Source of the DNA: an uncultured Curtobacterium sp. | GTDB taxonomy: Bacteria; Actinomycetota; Actinomycetes; Actinomycetales; Microbacteriaceae | Assembly (NCBI GenBank): GCA_913778205.1 | Contig: CAJYUW010000034.1 | Location: 1-64,000, forward strand | DNA length: 64,000 nucleotides | Reading direction: 5' to 3' | Shown: one piece after another, positions 26,601 to 35,343 of the stretch | Layout of the letters: each line of letters opens with the position of its first letter | Numbering within the stretch: position 1 is the first letter of the stretch | Position numbers and translations under genes: made by a program | The notes under the pieces: model-generated | Told to the model about the DNA's origin: nothing | The model's database searches: none | What the model saw: the letters and a program-made list of their open reading frames with translations, nothing else

Positions 26601-27102
26601 CGGCGAGGTGGGCGCTCGTGACGGCTCCGGCCATCCGGTGGTAGCCGTCCTGGCCGTCCGCGAGGAGCAGCAGGTGCGTGCCCTCGGGGTCGGGGACGCC
26701 GTTCTGCGGTTCGGTGAGCCCGAGCGACAGCTCGGTGCCGTAGACGGTGGCGATGCCCGGGTAGGACTCGGCGGCCTCGGCCATCCGGGCGACGCCGTAG
26801 AAGCCGTCGTGGTCGGTCAACGCGAGGCCGTGCAGGCGCAGCCGTGCCGCCTCCTCGAAGAGTCCCTCGGGCGAGCTCGCGCCGTCGAGGAAGCTGAACG
26901 TCGAGTGCGCGTGCAGTTCGGCGTAGGGCACGACCGGGCCGGCGTCGTCGCGGCGGAGCGCCGGTGGGACGTACTTCTCGCGCTTCCGGGACCACGCCGG
27001 GCTGTCGCCGCCGTCACCGTCGTGCGTGCTGCCCGGGCTCCGGCGGTCGGACAGCGCGCGTTCGAACTGCGACCACGGGATCGGTGGGTTGCTGTAGCCC
27101 AT
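23677..27102 (-). CDS. dnaE2: Error-prone DNA polymerase III alpha, DnaE2
   Basis: A 1141-residue C-family polymerase. After about 58 residues comes the PHP domain ([16 protein letters not shown]). The polymerase core contains [17 protein letters not shown] and the catalytic acids in [15 protein letters not shown], then a helix-hairpin-helix region ([22 protein letters not shown]) and a C-terminal OB fold. The length (below DnaE1) and the upstream partners imuA and imuB identify the DnaE2 mutasome, which carries out translesion synthesis and SOS mutagenesis in bacteria lacking Pol V. It starts 10 bases after imuB and is the last gene of that operon. Confidence 0.95.
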   Translation of the reverse strand: MGYSNPPIPWSQFERALSDRRSPGSTHDGDGGDSPAWSRKREKYVPPALRRDDAGPVVPYAELHAHSTFSFLDGASSPEGLFEEAARLRLHGLALTDHDGFYGVARMAEAAESYPGIATVYGTELSLGLTEPQNGVPDPEGTHLLLLADGQDGYHRMAGAVTSAHLAAGAEKGHPRYDLDDLAERAGGHWRVLTGCRKGAVRQALERGGESEAETALRVLLDRFGTDNVVVELIDQGDPMDTARNDALAALAARHALPVVATGNVHYATPDRFPVASALAAVRARRSLDEIDGWLPAADTAYLRSGAEMARRFARWPGAVEHSVTLADELGFTLKTARPGLPQLDVPEGHTTMSWLRELTWEGARRFYPGSDDGVDPAKRTRIERELAVIEDKDFPGYFLIVRDMVQFARQRGILCQGRGSAANSAVCYLLEITAVDSIRYGLPFERFLSALRDEEPDIDVDFDSDRREEVIQYVYEKYGRFNAAQVANVITYRPKGAVRDMAKAFGHSPGQQDAWSKQVERWGSVTESQDHDIPAPVVDMAQQVLGFPRHLGIHSGGMVLTDRPVGEVVPIEHARMDGRTVLQWDKDDCAYMGLVKFDMLGLGMLAALQYAFDLAAEHCGERWDMHTIPKEEPGVYDQLCRADTIGVFQVESRAQMGSLPRLLPREFYDLVIAVALVRPGPIQGGAVHPYIRRRTGAEEITYPHPLLEPVLARTKGVPLFQEQLMQMAVVVGGCTGDDADLLRRAMGSKRGHEKIERLREKLYEGMARNDIHGADADAIYAKIQAFANFGFAESHSISFALIVYASAWMRLHYPGVFLAALLRAQPMGFYSPQTLVADARRHGVRVLRPDILRSEVDATMEPLDRAAPGGPATTGDDGCLADEQPAVPAFDRALPDDTARHRRDGAFAVRLGLAEVTSLGRRSAERIVAERRENGPFTDMSDLARRVGLTTAQLEALAAADAFASLGEDRRSGIWSAGRAAAERPDQLPGTQVVVQPPLFGQMTSGDVLIADMWSTGMTTDDHPVRHVRPELQRRGVLSVADTMTAENGRRIEVGGIVTHRQRPATASGITFMNVEDETGLVNVICSVGVWGRYRRTARESPAVIVRGILERSPEGVVNVVADRMERLPLSVRTRSRDFQ

Positions 27103-27112
27103 CAGGTGCTCC

Positions 27113-28816
27113 TCACGTCGCCACGGCCTCGGCCCACCAGCGGTGGTCGGCCAGCACGAGGTACCAGGCCCGTCCGGCGTCGTCGACGAGCTGCAGCCGG
27201 TGCAGGCGACGGCCGCCGGACTCCCACCAGCGGACGACGAGCGGCCACGGCCCCGCCCACGCGGTCACGGCACCGAACCGCCCACCCCGCTCGCCCTCGG
27301 CGCGGAACCGCTCGGGGTCGCCGGTGAGCACACCCCGTTCGTCGACGTCGACGCCGACACCGGACGCGGTCTCGACGTCAACCGGGCGTGGACGGTCGAG
27401 CACGGTGGCGGGCGGCGGTCCGGGCAGCTTGCCCGGCCACGGGCGGTCGCGGACGGTCGCCAGCGCACGCTCGCCACCGACGGGTGCGTCGCCCCACGGG
27501 ACGAGCACGACCCGTTCGGCCAGGGTGCGGCCGCCACCGATCCGCGGGGTCACCACACCGTCGTGCCCGACGAGTCCCTGGACACGGGCGAGCCCGTGGT
27601 GCACCCGCTCGTCGGGCCCGGACCCCCAGAGCCCGCGCTCGTGGTTCGCGGTGTCGTCGACGGCGACGGGTTCGAGCACGACCTGCACGACGGGTGCCTC
27701 GAGCCCCGTGGGGTCGACCCCACCGGCGAGCTGCCACCGGACCCGGTCGACGACATCGGCCGCGTCGAACCAGCGCGGGTGGACCCAGACCCGCTCGAGC
27801 AGGATGTCCCGTTCGTCGACGATCCCCACCCGGATGCTCGTCGCGACGAGCCCGGCGACGCGGAGACGCTCGGCGAAGTCGTCCGCAGAGCGTCGGAAGG
27901 CGAAGGCGACCTGGTCGGCGCGGTCGAGCGGTGGTTCGAACGACGCCTCGACCCGGAGTTCCGGCGGGACCGCACGCGCCGCGATCTCGCGCGGGTCGCG
28001 ACCCCCGGCGAGTCGGTGCAGGAACGCCCCGGGCTGTCCGAAGCGGTCGCGCACCTGCTCGTCCCCGAGCGCCGCGAACCCGCCGAGGGTCGAGATGCCG
28101 AGCCGACCGAGCAGCATCGCGAGGTCGGCGTCGCCGAGCACCCCGAGCGGGAGGTCGGCGAGGAACGGCGCCGACCCGCCCACGGGCACGATCCGGGTCC
28201 GCTCCCCCGGACGCACCGGACGGGCACGCGCGGCCTGCTCGGCGGCGAACGGGGTGTCCGCGACGCCCACCCGGACGCCGGGGGCGCCGTGGTCGGCGGC
28301 GATGCCCGCGAGGGTGACCGCCGCAGCCCGCTCACCGCCGTAGTAGCGGGCCGGACCGCGTGACCGGAGGGCGAGGGTGCCCGGACGGAGGACCTCGACC
28401 CCGGGGACCGCCGCCTCGACCGCCCGGATGACGGGCTCGAAGGCACGGTGGTCGAGGGCGTCGTCGTAGGGCTGCACGACGAGGCCCGGGCAGCGGGCCT
28501 GGGCCTCACGGACCCGGAGCCCGCGCGCCACCCCGTGCTGCCGTGCGCTCGCCGAGCACGCGAACACCTGCCCGCCGGCGACGACGGCGAACGGCTGCTC
28601 CGGCGGCGCACCGGCTGCGCGCGCCGCGGCGACCACCGGCCAGTCGGGGCACCAGAGCACGATCGTGCGGGTCGGCGGGGCCTCCGGTACCGCGCCGCTG
28701 CGCAGGACGGGCGCACTCCCACCGCGCGGCGCCGCCCCCGCCACGGGCGTCGCGCGTGACGCCCCGACCCGGGGTGCCGCACCGCGGGACGCACCGGCCC
28801 GGCCGCGCGGGGTCAC
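27113..28816 (-). CDS. imuB: ImuB, Y-family-like mutasome adaptor
   Basis: A 567-residue protein related to Y-family polymerases. After about 38 residues of Pro/Arg/Ala-rich sequence it reads TIVLWCPDWPVVAAA, where true Y-family enzymes carry the catalytic DxD; those acids are absent, as in ImuB of other species. PFAVVAGGQVFACSASARQHGVARGLRVREAQ follows the palm/fingers pattern, and LLGRLGISTLGGFAALGDEQVRDRFG is the thumb-type helix-hairpin-helix. ImuB is thought to be an inactive polymerase that bridges DnaE2 and the beta clamp. The GTG at 28816 overlaps the imuA stop as GTGA. A clamp-binding motif is not obvious to me. Confidence 0.92.
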   Translation of the reverse strand: MTPRGRAGASRGAAPRVGASRATPVAGAAPRGGSAPVLRSGAVPEAPPTRTIVLWCPDWPVVAAARAAGAPPEQPFAVVAGGQVFACSASARQHGVARGLRVREAQARCPGLVVQPYDDALDHRAFEPVIRAVEAAVPGVEVLRPGTLALRSRGPARYYGGERAAAVTLAGIAADHGAPGVRVGVADTPFAAEQAARARPVRPGERTRIVPVGGSAPFLADLPLGVLGDADLAMLLGRLGISTLGGFAALGDEQVRDRFGQPGAFLHRLAGGRDPREIAARAVPPELRVEASFEPPLDRADQVAFAFRRSADDFAERLRVAGLVATSIRVGIVDERDILLERVWVHPRWFDAADVVDRVRWQLAGGVDPTGLEAPVVQVVLEPVAVDDTANHERGLWGSGPDERVHHGLARVQGLVGHDGVVTPRIGGGRTLAERVVLVPWGDAPVGGERALATVRDRPWPGKLPGPPPATVLDRPRPVDVETASGVGVDVDERGVLTGDPERFRAEGERGGRFGAVTAWAGPWPLVVRWWESGGRRLHRLQLVDDAGRAWYLVLADHRWWAEAVAT

Positions 28817-29610
28817 GAGGCCACCGCCACGGGCCGGAGCACCGGACGCGATGCGGACGAGGCGGTCGGCACCGCGGGCCGGACGACCCCGTCGGCTGCT
28901 GGCAGCAGGAGGTCCGCCTGCACCGGGCGGACCGCGCCCGCACGCCCCGTGGCCGTCACCGTGGCCCGGCGTTCGGACAGGTAGCCGTGGCCGCGACCGA
29001 TGCCGCCCCAGTCGGAGGCGGTGACCTGCAGCGAGACGTCGGCCCCGGGCCATGACCCGAGCGCGACGAGCGCGCCCCCACGCTGTCGGAGCCGGGCGTC
29101 GAGTCGTGCGACGTCCCCGGGCACCACACGACCGAGCGGCCGGGTCAGCACGATCTGTGCGACGTCGACGAGGGCGGCCGTGACCGTGAGCCACTGGTCC
29201 CCCGGGTCCGGCACGAGCACCAGGCGTTCCAGGTCGATCCCCGCCGCGGCCGCAGCTTCGACCCCGAAGGACGGGACCCCGACGACGGCGCACCACGCCC
29301 CCGCAGCCGAGGCCGCCTGCAGCATCGTCATCGCCAGCAGCACCGAGTCCTGCACCGCGTAGGTCCCCCCGACCCGGATCGCACCGCCGGGGAGCAGCGG
29401 GGCGATCGCCGGTGCCGTCGGGAGTCCCACCACGGTGTCGACCCGTGCGGACTCCATCTCGGCGACCCGGGATCGCAGGTTCGTGATCCGTTCGAGCGCG
29501 GCACGGGCGTCCCCGAGGTGGTCGACCCGACGGACGGGCCGGGCAGCCCGGTCCGTCCGGGGAGCCCCGGTGGGGTCCCCCGGCGACGCGAGTGCCGCTG
29601 CCGACTGCAT
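28813..29610 (-). CDS. imuA: ImuA, RecA-like mutasome accessory protein
   Basis: A 265-residue RecA-fold protein (SulA/ImuA' type): PAIAPLLPGGAIRVGGTYAVQDSVLLAMTMLQAASAAGAWCAVVG follows the RecA core order, but the Walker A Gly-Lys-Thr is replaced, so ATP hydrolysis is unlikely. It supports DnaE2 and ImuB in translesion synthesis. The frame stays open upstream, but I chose ATG 29610 because a promoter with TTGACA and GAATAT ends six bases before it, and because the upstream codons would be made of LexA boxes. First gene of imuA-imuB-dnaE2. Confidence 0.88.
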   Translation of the reverse strand: MQSAAALASPGDPTGAPRTDRAARPVRRVDHLGDARAALERITNLRSRVAEMESARVDTVVGLPTAPAIAPLLPGGAIRVGGTYAVQDSVLLAMTMLQAASAAGAWCAVVGVPSFGVEAAAAAGIDLERLVLVPDPGDQWLTVTAALVDVAQIVLTRPLGRVVPGDVARLDARLRQRGGALVALGSWPGADVSLQVTASDWGGIGRGHGYLSERRATVTATGRAGAVRPVQADLLLPAADGVVRPAVPTASSASRPVLRPVAVAS

Positions 29611-29645
29611 GCCCTCATATTCGAACATGTGTTCGATGATGTCAA
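29611..29645 (-). promoter_or_regulatory. imuA promoter with LexA box in the spacer
   Basis: On the minus strand TTGACA (29645-29640) and GAATAT are 17 bases apart, and six bases separate GAATAT from the ATG at 29610. The perfect SOS box TCGAACATGTGTTCGA (29621-29636) fills most of the spacer and overlaps the -10, the position expected for repression by LexA. Confidence 0.85.
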
Positions 29646-29674
29646 TCGGGTCCGACATCCTGTGGACAGTCGGC

Positions 29675-29690
29675 TCGAACACGCGTTCGA
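29675..29690 (-). promoter_or_regulatory. Second LexA (SOS) box
   Basis: TCGAACACGCGTTCGA is a second perfect TCGAAC-N4-GTTCGA palindrome. Its start is 54 bp from the start of the box in the promoter, close to five helical turns, so two LexA dimers could bind on the same face. Confidence 0.85.
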
Positions 29691-29714
29691 CACGCCGCGG
29701 TCAGCCGGAACCGC

Positions 29715-31223
29715 TCACCAGCGCGCGCTCGCCCCGACGGCCCCGAGCACCGAGCGCGTCTTCGTCTCGACCTCGTCGGCCTCGTCGTCGGGGACGGACG
29801 ACCACGTCACCGCCCCGCCCGCGCCGAAGGTCCGCGAGCGCACCCGGCCGTCGCCGTCGACCACCGTCACCAGTGTGCGGATGACCACCGACAGGTCGAC
29901 CGCGCCGCTCGCCGAGAAGTACCCGACGGCGCCCGAGTAGACCCCGCGCGGAGCCCCCTCGAGCCGGTCCGCGATCGCCGTCGCGCTGCTCTTCGGCGCA
30001 CCGGTCATCGACCCCGGCGGGAAGGCCGCCCGCACCGTCGCCGCCCGGGAGGCCCCCGCCGGCAGCACCGCGGAGACCGTCGACACGAGCTGGTGCACGC
30101 TCGTGTACGTCTCGACGGCGCACAGCCGGTCGACGTGCACCGATCCGGGCACCGCGGTCCGCAGCAGGTCGTTGCGGAGCAGGTCCACGATCATCACGTT
30201 CTCCGCGCGGTCCTTCGCGCTCGACGCGAGGTCCGCCCGCGCCGCCGCGTCGGCAGCCGGGTCCGCGGACCGTGGCCGGGTGCCCTTGATGGGCTCCGCG
30301 GTGACCACCCCCGCGGCCGTGATCCGCAGGAACCGCTCCGGCGACCGGCTGGCCACGCGGAGCACCCCGAGGCGGAGGTAGGCGCCGAACGGCACGGGGT
30401 CCGCGGCCCGCAGCCGCAGGTACTCGAGGAGGTGCGCGTCCGTACCGGGGGCGAGCCGCGCCTCCCGGCCGGGGACCGCGAACGCGGTCGTCAGGCACAC
30501 CTGGAAGGCGTTGCCCTCGCGGATCTCGCGTCGGCACGTCTCGACAGCGGCCTCGTACGCGGCCCGGCTCACGCGACCGGGCGCGGGGACGGCCGGGAGG
30601 CCCGGGGGCACGTCGACGACGTCGGCGCGCGGCGACGGACGGGTCGCCGCCTCGAGCCACGCACGGTTCTCGGCGCTGGCCGCCGGTTCCGCGTCGGCGA
30701 CGAGCGCGAGTGCCCAGCCACCGCCGTCCGACCCGACGACCACCGCGCGGTCGACGAACCGGAGGTCCGCGTCCGGGTGCTCGGCCGCGGTCCGGTCCGG
30801 ACCGCCGGACTCACGACCGAGCTCGTAGCCGAGGAACCCGACCCAGCCGAGCGCGAAACCGCACCCGGGGACGGGCTCGGGCTGCCGCGGGGTGCGGAGC
30901 AGCAGGCCGTCCAGCACGGCGAACGCCGGCTCCGCGGACGTCCGGGACGTCCCGAACCAGGCCTCGGCCGCCGGCGGGACGTCGAGGGCCGCACGCCGTC
31001 CCTCGTGCCGGAACCGCGACGCGAAGGGACCGTCCGTGACGGCGAGCACCGACCACGCCGCGCGTTCCCCGGCGACCTCCGGCGCACCGTCCGGCAGGCC
31101 CGAGTCGAGCCACACGACATCGGCGGACCCGGCCGCGAGCGCACCGAGGTCCGGGGTGTCCGCGAGGCGGCGGACCGCGATCCGGACGCCGTGCTCGTGG
31201 GTCAGATCGCGGCGATCGTCCAT
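29715..31223 (-). CDS. pabB: Aminodeoxychorismate synthase component I
   Basis: A 502-residue chorismate-utilising enzyme. The C-terminal half has the family core: NAFQVCLTTAF, ITAAGVVTAEPIKGTRPR, MIVDLLRNDL, and FPPGSMTGAPKSSA. The lysine in PIKGT is typical of PabB, whereas TrpE usually has PLAGT there, so 4-amino-4-deoxychorismate for folate is the likely product. No glutaminase (pabA) gene is adjacent. I chose ATG 31223, which overlaps the end of the epimerase-like gene by 22 bases; there is no good ribosome binding site, so coupling is likely, and a start nearer to residue 11 (non-ATG) cannot be excluded. A probable pabC lies at 6702. Confidence 0.88.
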   Translation of the reverse strand: MDDRRDLTHEHGVRIAVRRLADTPDLGALAAGSADVVWLDSGLPDGAPEVAGERAAWSVLAVTDGPFASRFRHEGRRAALDVPPAAEAWFGTSRTSAEPAFAVLDGLLLRTPRQPEPVPGCGFALGWVGFLGYELGRESGGPDRTAAEHPDADLRFVDRAVVVGSDGGGWALALVADAEPAASAENRAWLEAATRPSPRADVVDVPPGLPAVPAPGRVSRAAYEAAVETCRREIREGNAFQVCLTTAFAVPGREARLAPGTDAHLLEYLRLRAADPVPFGAYLRLGVLRVASRSPERFLRITAAGVVTAEPIKGTRPRSADPAADAAARADLASSAKDRAENVMIVDLLRNDLLRTAVPGSVHVDRLCAVETYTSVHQLVSTVSAVLPAGASRAATVRAAFPPGSMTGAPKSSATAIADRLEGAPRGVYSGAVGYFSASGAVDLSVVIRTLVTVVDGDGRVRSRTFGAGGAVTWSSVPDDEADEVETKTRSVLGAVGASARW

Positions 31224-32140
31224 GCCGCGGTGTGCGCGTCGCCGGGCTCGAGCACCAGCAGCCCCCGGTCGGCGCCGGTGTTGAAGGCGTCCGGTGCGCA
31301 GGTCATCGGCTCGACCGCGAGACCCGATCGGTGGTACTCCGGGACGACGTGGTCGGCGGTGTGCACCTGTGCCCAGCCGCACTCGCTGCCGAAGGACGCG
31401 CGGACGCCGTGGCCGTCGGCCGCGACGACCTCGATCGCCGCGGTGCCGTCGGCGCCACGGACGAAGCCGGTGAAGGCGTGGTCGATGAAACGCGGACCGA
31501 TCAGGGTGGGCTCGCGCAGGTCGAACTCGTCGTGCACGGGCACGAGGGCGGTCGGGACCAGCCGGTCCGGCGTGACCTCGAGGACCTCTGCGGCGGGGAG
31601 CGTCAGCGTCCAGTCGTCGACCGTCCCGGCGCCGGCGACGAGGTACGGGTGCGGTCCGGTCCCCCACGGCGCCCGGGAGCGCCCGGTGTTCCGACCGGTC
31701 ACGGCCGTGTGCAGGCCCTCGACGTCGACGCGGTACTCGACCGTGACGACGACGCGGTGCGGGTAGCCCTGCTGTGCGGGGATCGTCGTGGTGAGGACCG
31801 CCCGGTCGGGTTCGTGGGCCTCGACCGCGAAGTCCGTCCACCCGACGAGCCCGTGCAGGGCGTGCTGGCGGGTCGGCTCCGTGAGGGCGAGCTCCTGGTC
31901 CGCTCCGTCGAACGTGTAGCGGCCGTCGACGACCCGGTTCGGCCACGGCGCGAGGACGGCACCGCGGAAGACCGGCCGGACCTCGTCGGCGTCGAAGGGC
32001 ACCACGAGGTCGCGTCCGTCGTGGCGGAGGGCACGGAGCGACGCACCGACGGTGGCGATGTCGGCGGTGTACCCGTCGGCGGCGATCGTCAGCTGCGATC
32101 CGGACAGCGGGGCTCCGTCGCCCGCGTGCTCAGCACTCAT
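31202..32140 (-). CDS. Aldose 1-epimerase family protein (GalM-like)
   Basis: A 312-residue beta-sandwich protein of the galactose mutarotase superfamily. It shows ALHGLVGWTDF and WGTGPHPYLVAG, with the two histidines expected at the sugar-binding site, and PNRVVDGRYTF near residue 85, a typical epimerase segment. A candidate catalytic Glu lies near the C terminus (LAVEPMTCAPDAFNTG). It probably interconverts alpha and beta anomers of a hexose or hexose phosphate; the substrate is not clear. The start ATG 32140 is preceded by TACGCT with a six-base gap. It overlaps pabB at its 3' end. Confidence 0.88.
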   Translation of the reverse strand: MSAEHAGDGAPLSGSQLTIAADGYTADIATVGASLRALRHDGRDLVVPFDADEVRPVFRGAVLAPWPNRVVDGRYTFDGADQELALTEPTRQHALHGLVGWTDFAVEAHEPDRAVLTTTIPAQQGYPHRVVVTVEYRVDVEGLHTAVTGRNTGRSRAPWGTGPHPYLVAGAGTVDDWTLTLPAAEVLEVTPDRLVPTALVPVHDEFDLREPTLIGPRFIDHAFTGFVRGADGTAAIEVVAADGHGVRASFGSECGWAQVHTADHVVPEYHRSGLAVEPMTCAPDAFNTGADRGLLVLEPGDAHTAAWTIAAI

Positions 32141-32152
32141 GCGCTCAGCGTA
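32141..32152 (-). promoter_or_regulatory. Leaderless-type promoter (-10 TACGCT)
   Basis: TACGCT (32152-32147, minus strand) plus six bases leads directly to the ATG at 32140. Confidence 0.6.
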
Positions 32153-32214
32153 ACGGGCCGCCGCCCCTGCCGAGGACGGCACCGGAACGGCGCTCGGAAC
32201 GACGCCGGAACGAC

Positions 32215-32250
32215 GAAAGCCCCGCGGATCCAGAGGACCGTGGGGCTTTC
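32215..32250 (-). terminator. Terminator downstream of tRNA-Ala
   Basis: GAAAGCCCC-CGG and CCG-GGGGCTTTC form a 12-pair stem with one A-C mismatch and a 10-base loop, starting seven bases after the tRNA 3' end. Confidence 0.8.
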
Positions 32251-32256
32251 GATGGG

Positions 32257-32329
32257 TGGATCTGAGGGGACTCGAACCCCTGACCCCCTGCATGCCATGC
32301 AGGTGCGCTACCAGCTGCGCCACAGACCC
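32257..32329 (-). tRNA. tRNA-Ala, anticodon GGC
   Basis: A 73-nt tRNA. Acceptor arms GGGTCTG and CAGATCC pair with a G-U at position 3:70, the alanine identity element. The D arm starts GCGCAGCTGGTAGCGC, the anticodon stem CCTGC/GCAGG frames the loop ATGGCAT with anticodon GGC, and the T arm is GGGG-TTCGAGT-CCCC. The discriminator is A and CCA is not encoded. It reads codon GCC, the favoured Ala codon in this GC-rich genome. Confidence 0.97.
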
Positions 32330-32450
32330 GTTGGGTGTTGACCCGTTCGGTGTTTCTTCGTGACTCTCGGTTCCCCGGAGGCACCATGAAAGCGTACACC
32401 ATGCGAACGCCCGGGAACGAAATCGCTGTCGCCACCCGGGCGCGTCGCGG

Positions 32451-32822
32451 TCAGCCCTGTTCGACCGGCAGCTCGAGCGCGATCGTCGGGCAGTCGGCCC
32501 AGAGCCGCTCGAGCGAGTAGTACTGCCGGTCCTCCTCGTGGAAGACGTGCACGACGATCTCGCCGAAGTCGATGAGCACCCAACGGCCCTCGGAGCGCCC
32601 TTCGCGACGGAGGGGCTTCGCGCCGGCTTCGATCAGGCGTTCCTCGACCTCGTCGGCGATCGACAGGACGTTGCGCTCGTTCCGACCGGTCGCGAGGAGG
32701 AACACGTCGGTCAGCTGGAGCGGTCCGGTGACGTCGAGCGCGACGAGGTCCTCGGCCTGCTTGGCGTCGGCCGCGGTCGCGGCGATCTGCACGAGTTCGA
32801 GTGCGCGTGGGGAGGCGGGCAC
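32451..32822 (-). CDS. rsfS: Ribosome silencing factor RsfS
   Basis: A 123-residue protein matching RsfS/DUF143 throughout: AEDLVALDVTGPLQLTDVFLLATGRNERNVLSIADEVEERL and GRWVLIDFGEIVVHVFHEEDRQYYSLERLW are the conserved blocks. RsfS binds ribosomal protein L14 and keeps the large subunit from joining the small one during starvation. It is read in the order nadD, a disordered protein, rsfS, the common actinobacterial arrangement. The GTG start is at 32822; just upstream is a 26-bp direct repeat. tRNA-Ala follows on the same strand. Confidence 0.93.
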   Translation of the reverse strand: MPASPRALELVQIAATAADAKQAEDLVALDVTGPLQLTDVFLLATGRNERNVLSIADEVEERLIEAGAKPLRREGRSEGRWVLIDFGEIVVHVFHEEDRQYYSLERLWADCPTIALELPVEQG

Positions 32823-32836
32823 GCAGTTCCTTCCGG

Positions 32837-32888
32837 TCGTCGCCCGACTCGGTGCCGGACTGTCGTCGCCCGACTCGGTGCCGGACTG
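32837..32888. repeat. Direct repeat, 26 bp x 2, upstream of rsfS
   Basis: Two perfect tandem copies (32837-32862, 32863-32888; core CGCCCGACTCGGTGCCGGAC) lie 15 bases before the rsfS start, in the 145-base space after the preceding gene. Confidence 0.95.
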
Positions 32889-32967
32889 GGGTGCCGAGGG
32901 ATCGGCCCCGTCATCATAGGTCAGGCGTCGGACACCGGCCAGCCGGGCCCGACGACGGAGGTGCGGC

Positions 32968-34494
32968 TCAGCCGAACGGGTGCGTGGTGAGGAGCGCCAC
33001 GATGATCACCGCAGCCGCCGAGATGCCGACGGCTCCGACCGAGATGGCGAGCACCATCGGGGTCTTGGACTCCTTCGGCTTGGCCGCGGCGAGCACGACC
33101 TGGCGCGTCGACGTGTGGCTCGAGACCGCACGACTGGCACGGATCGGGCTGGCGTCGGTCTCGGGCTGCTCGTCGTGCTGCTCGAGCAGCCGGTCGACCT
33201 CGGCGCCGTCGATCGGCCGGTGCGACCCGGTCGACGACAGGGAGGCAGGGAGGTCGATCGAGCCCGTGAGGATGACCTCGCCCGTGGCGTTGAGCGCCCC
33301 GGTCGGGTCGGCCAGCGCCGAGTTGGGCAGCACGATCGCGTTCGGGTTCGACGCGGCGACCCGGCGGGTGCCGGTCTCCTCGTCGTGGACCTCGGCGTCG
33401 TTCGAGTCGTGCGCGAGCGCGGACCAGTGACCGGTCGGCGGCTGGAACGCCGTCGTGACGGGCTTCGGCTCGACGGACCGCTGGAACGCGGGCGGCACGG
33501 CAGAGGACGCGCCCGGGGCGTCGTCCTGCACGGCGGGTCGCTGGACGGGCGTCTCGTTCGTGTCGTCGTCGAGGGAGAGCGGGAAGACCGCTGGCGTCGA
33601 TGCGGTGTCCGCGGACGGGAGGTGCGGCGCGATCGGGAGCGCGGCAGCCGGTGTCTGACCGGGGGTGCCTTCGGCCACGGGGGGCTCGGTGGCAGCCGCC
33701 TCCGGAGCGGACTCGTCGTCCGCGACGACCGCGTCCACGTCGGTCTCGGTCGTGCTGGTCGAGGCTGGTTCGGTCGCGTCGGCGTCGTGCGGGGCCCACG
33801 TCGAACGGTGGCGACGGGGTTCCTCCGCGTGCGCGGCGGCTTCGTCGAGGGGCTCGACGGCGTCCGGTGAGCCGTCGGCCTCGGTCGCCTGGTGCACGAC
33901 GGACTCGTCGAGCTCGCCCGAGGCACCGGCGTCGTCCGGCCGGGGGGCAGCGGCCGCGGGGACCGCAGCGTTCGACGGGACCGGACCGCTCGACGCGGCC
34001 GGGTCGCTGGAGCGGGCTGCGTCGCTCGACGTGCCGTCCACGTCACGCTCACCGGCCGCGGACGCGTCCGGCGCGCCGGGACGGGCGGACGACGCCGACT
34101 GGTTGCCGTCGAGGGTCGAGACCGACCCGATGACGTCCTGCACCGTGCGGTCCGACGACTGGGGCGTCGGGTTCTGCAGCGGCACCGGCAGCACGGCCTG
34201 CACCTCGGCCTCGCGCATCAGCCTCAGCTGACGACGGGTCAGGCCGCCGGTGCCGGGCACGATCTCGGTCGCCGAGGCCGGCGGGAGGTCCGGCACACCC
34301 GCCTGCGCAGCCGCGGACGGGGCCGGTGCGACGTGCGAGCCAGGCCGTCGGCGGGCCTGCTCCGAACGGTCGGTGGACACGGGTGCTGCGACGGTGGGCG
34401 GCGGGGTCGCGGGCTGGCCACCGGCGGCGGCAGCGCGCTCCCGCTCGCGCGCCTGGCGCCGCGACAGTGGCGGCTGCGCGTCGGACGAACTCAT
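32968..34494 (-). CDS. Long disordered protein with C-terminal TM helix
   Basis: A 508-residue protein of unknown function. Residues 8-22 ([15 protein letters not shown]) and about 85-95 ([13 protein letters not shown]) are short basic helical motifs of similar pattern. The central 350 residues are very rich in A, P, E, D, S and T with no clear fold. A single hydrophobic helix lies at about 478-502 near the very C terminus, so it should be a tail-anchored membrane protein with its bulk in the cytoplasm. Its ATG overlaps the nadD stop by four bases (ATGA), so it is made with NadD and RsfS. The SRRQAR-type motif recurs in actinobacterial envelope proteins, but I cannot assign a function. Confidence 0.8.
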   Translation of the reverse strand: MSSSDAQPPLSRRQARERERAAAAGGQPATPPPTVAAPVSTDRSEQARRRPGSHVAPAPSAAAQAGVPDLPPASATEIVPGTGGLTRRQLRLMREAEVQAVLPVPLQNPTPQSSDRTVQDVIGSVSTLDGNQSASSARPGAPDASAAGERDVDGTSSDAARSSDPAASSGPVPSNAAVPAAAAPRPDDAGASGELDESVVHQATEADGSPDAVEPLDEAAAHAEEPRRHRSTWAPHDADATEPASTSTTETDVDAVVADDESAPEAAATEPPVAEGTPGQTPAAALPIAPHLPSADTASTPAVFPLSLDDDTNETPVQRPAVQDDAPGASSAVPPAFQRSVEPKPVTTAFQPPTGHWSALAHDSNDAEVHDEETGTRRVAASNPNAIVLPNSALADPTGALNATGEVILTGSIDLPASLSSTGSHRPIDGAEVDRLLEQHDEQPETDASPIRASRAVSSHTSTRQVVLAAAKPKESKTPMVLAISVGAVGISAAAVIIVALLTTHPFG

Positions 34495-35090
34495 GCAACG
34501 CTCCGATACAGATGGTGCTTGGAGATGTACTGGACGACCCCGTCGGGGACCAGGTACCAGACGGGGAACCCACGCCGGACGCGGTCGCGGCAGTCGGTGG
34601 ACGAGATCGCCAGCGCCGGGACCTCGAGCAGGCTGACGTCCCGCTCCGGCAGGCCGGTGATGCTCAGGTCGTGGCCCGGACGCGTCACGCCGACGAAGTG
34701 CGCGAGGTCCCAGAGGCCATCATGGTCTTTCCAGTCGAGGATCTGCTGAACGGCGTCCGCGCCCGAGATGAAGACGAGTTGGGCGTCCGGACGCTGCTCG
34801 TGGAGGTCGCGCAGCGTGTCCACCGTGTACGTCGGACCCGGCCGGTCGATGTCGACCCGACTGACCGTGAACATGGGGTTGGACGCCGTCGCCACCACCG
34901 TCATCAGGTACCGGTGCTCGGCGTCCGTGACGTCCGACTTCATGTACGGCTGACCGGTGGGGACGAACACCACCTCGTCGAGGTCGAAGGCGCGCGCCAC
35001 CTCGGACGCGGCCACGAGGTGACCGTGGTGGATGGGGTCGAACGTGCCACCCATCACACCGATGCGCGGGCGCCCCGAGCTCTCGAGCAT
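34491..35090 (-). CDS. nadD: Nicotinate-nucleotide adenylyltransferase
   Basis: A 199-residue enzyme of NAD biosynthesis, joining nicotinate mononucleotide and ATP. The N-terminal nucleotidyltransferase motif [15 protein letters not shown] (14-28) contains the H-x-G-H signature, and [14 protein letters not shown] near the C terminus corresponds to the ISSTxxR motif that binds triphosphate. Start ATG 35090. It is coupled by ATGA overlap to the downstream disordered protein and is preceded by a small membrane protein gene 10 bases away, so all four belong to one transcript with rsfS. Confidence 0.95.
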   Translation of the reverse strand: MLESSGRPRIGVMGGTFDPIHHGHLVAASEVARAFDLDEVVFVPTGQPYMKSDVTDAEHRYLMTVVATASNPMFTVSRVDIDRPGPTYTVDTLRDLHEQRPDAQLVFISGADAVQQILDWKDHDGLWDLAHFVGVTRPGHDLSITGLPERDVSLLEVPALAISSTDCRDRVRRGFPVWYLVPDGVVQYISKHHLYRSVA

Positions 35091-35100
35091 GCGTGACGGG

Positions 35101-35301
35101 TCAGTGCTTCGTGTGGCCGAACTCGTCGACGCCGGTCTCGTCGTGGCGGGTCGCCTCGAACTTGTGCGAGTGGCGGTACGCGACGTCGCGGAAGCTCCAG
35201 GTCACGAAGCCGAGGAACGCGAAGAACAGGACGCCGACGAGCGGGAAGACGAACGCGGGGACCCCGGACTCGGTCGAGGCGGCTTCAGCCAGGAGGTTCA
35301 T
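35101..35301 (-). CDS. Small one-TM membrane protein
   Basis: A 66-residue protein with one hydrophobic helix at about 14-36 and a polar His-rich C-terminal tail ([25 protein letters not shown]; five His in the last 25 residues). It lies between proA and nadD with short gaps on both sides. The start ATG 35301 has AGCACC and GGAG-like bases nearby (GAGCACCTGACG). I do not recognise the family; small proteins in this place are common in Microbacteriaceae. Confidence 0.75.
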   Translation of the reverse strand: MNLLAEAASTESGVPAFVFPLVGVLFFAFLGFVTWSFRDVAYRHSHKFEATRHDETGVDEFGHTKH

Positions 35302-35343
35302 CGTCAGGTGCTCCGTTCGGTCGGTGGAAAGACGCCGCTCAGT

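Noticed and set aside
29611-29682. Longer ImuA starting at 29682 or in between.
   Set aside because: The added codons would consist mostly of LexA boxes and the promoter; the -10 lies six bases before the ATG at 29610.
31202-31946. Frameshifted fusion of pabB with the epimerase-like gene, because the pabB frame stays open far upstream.
   Set aside because: The upstream part is out-of-frame reading of the intact epimerase gene; pabB itself starts at about 31223 and both proteins are complete.
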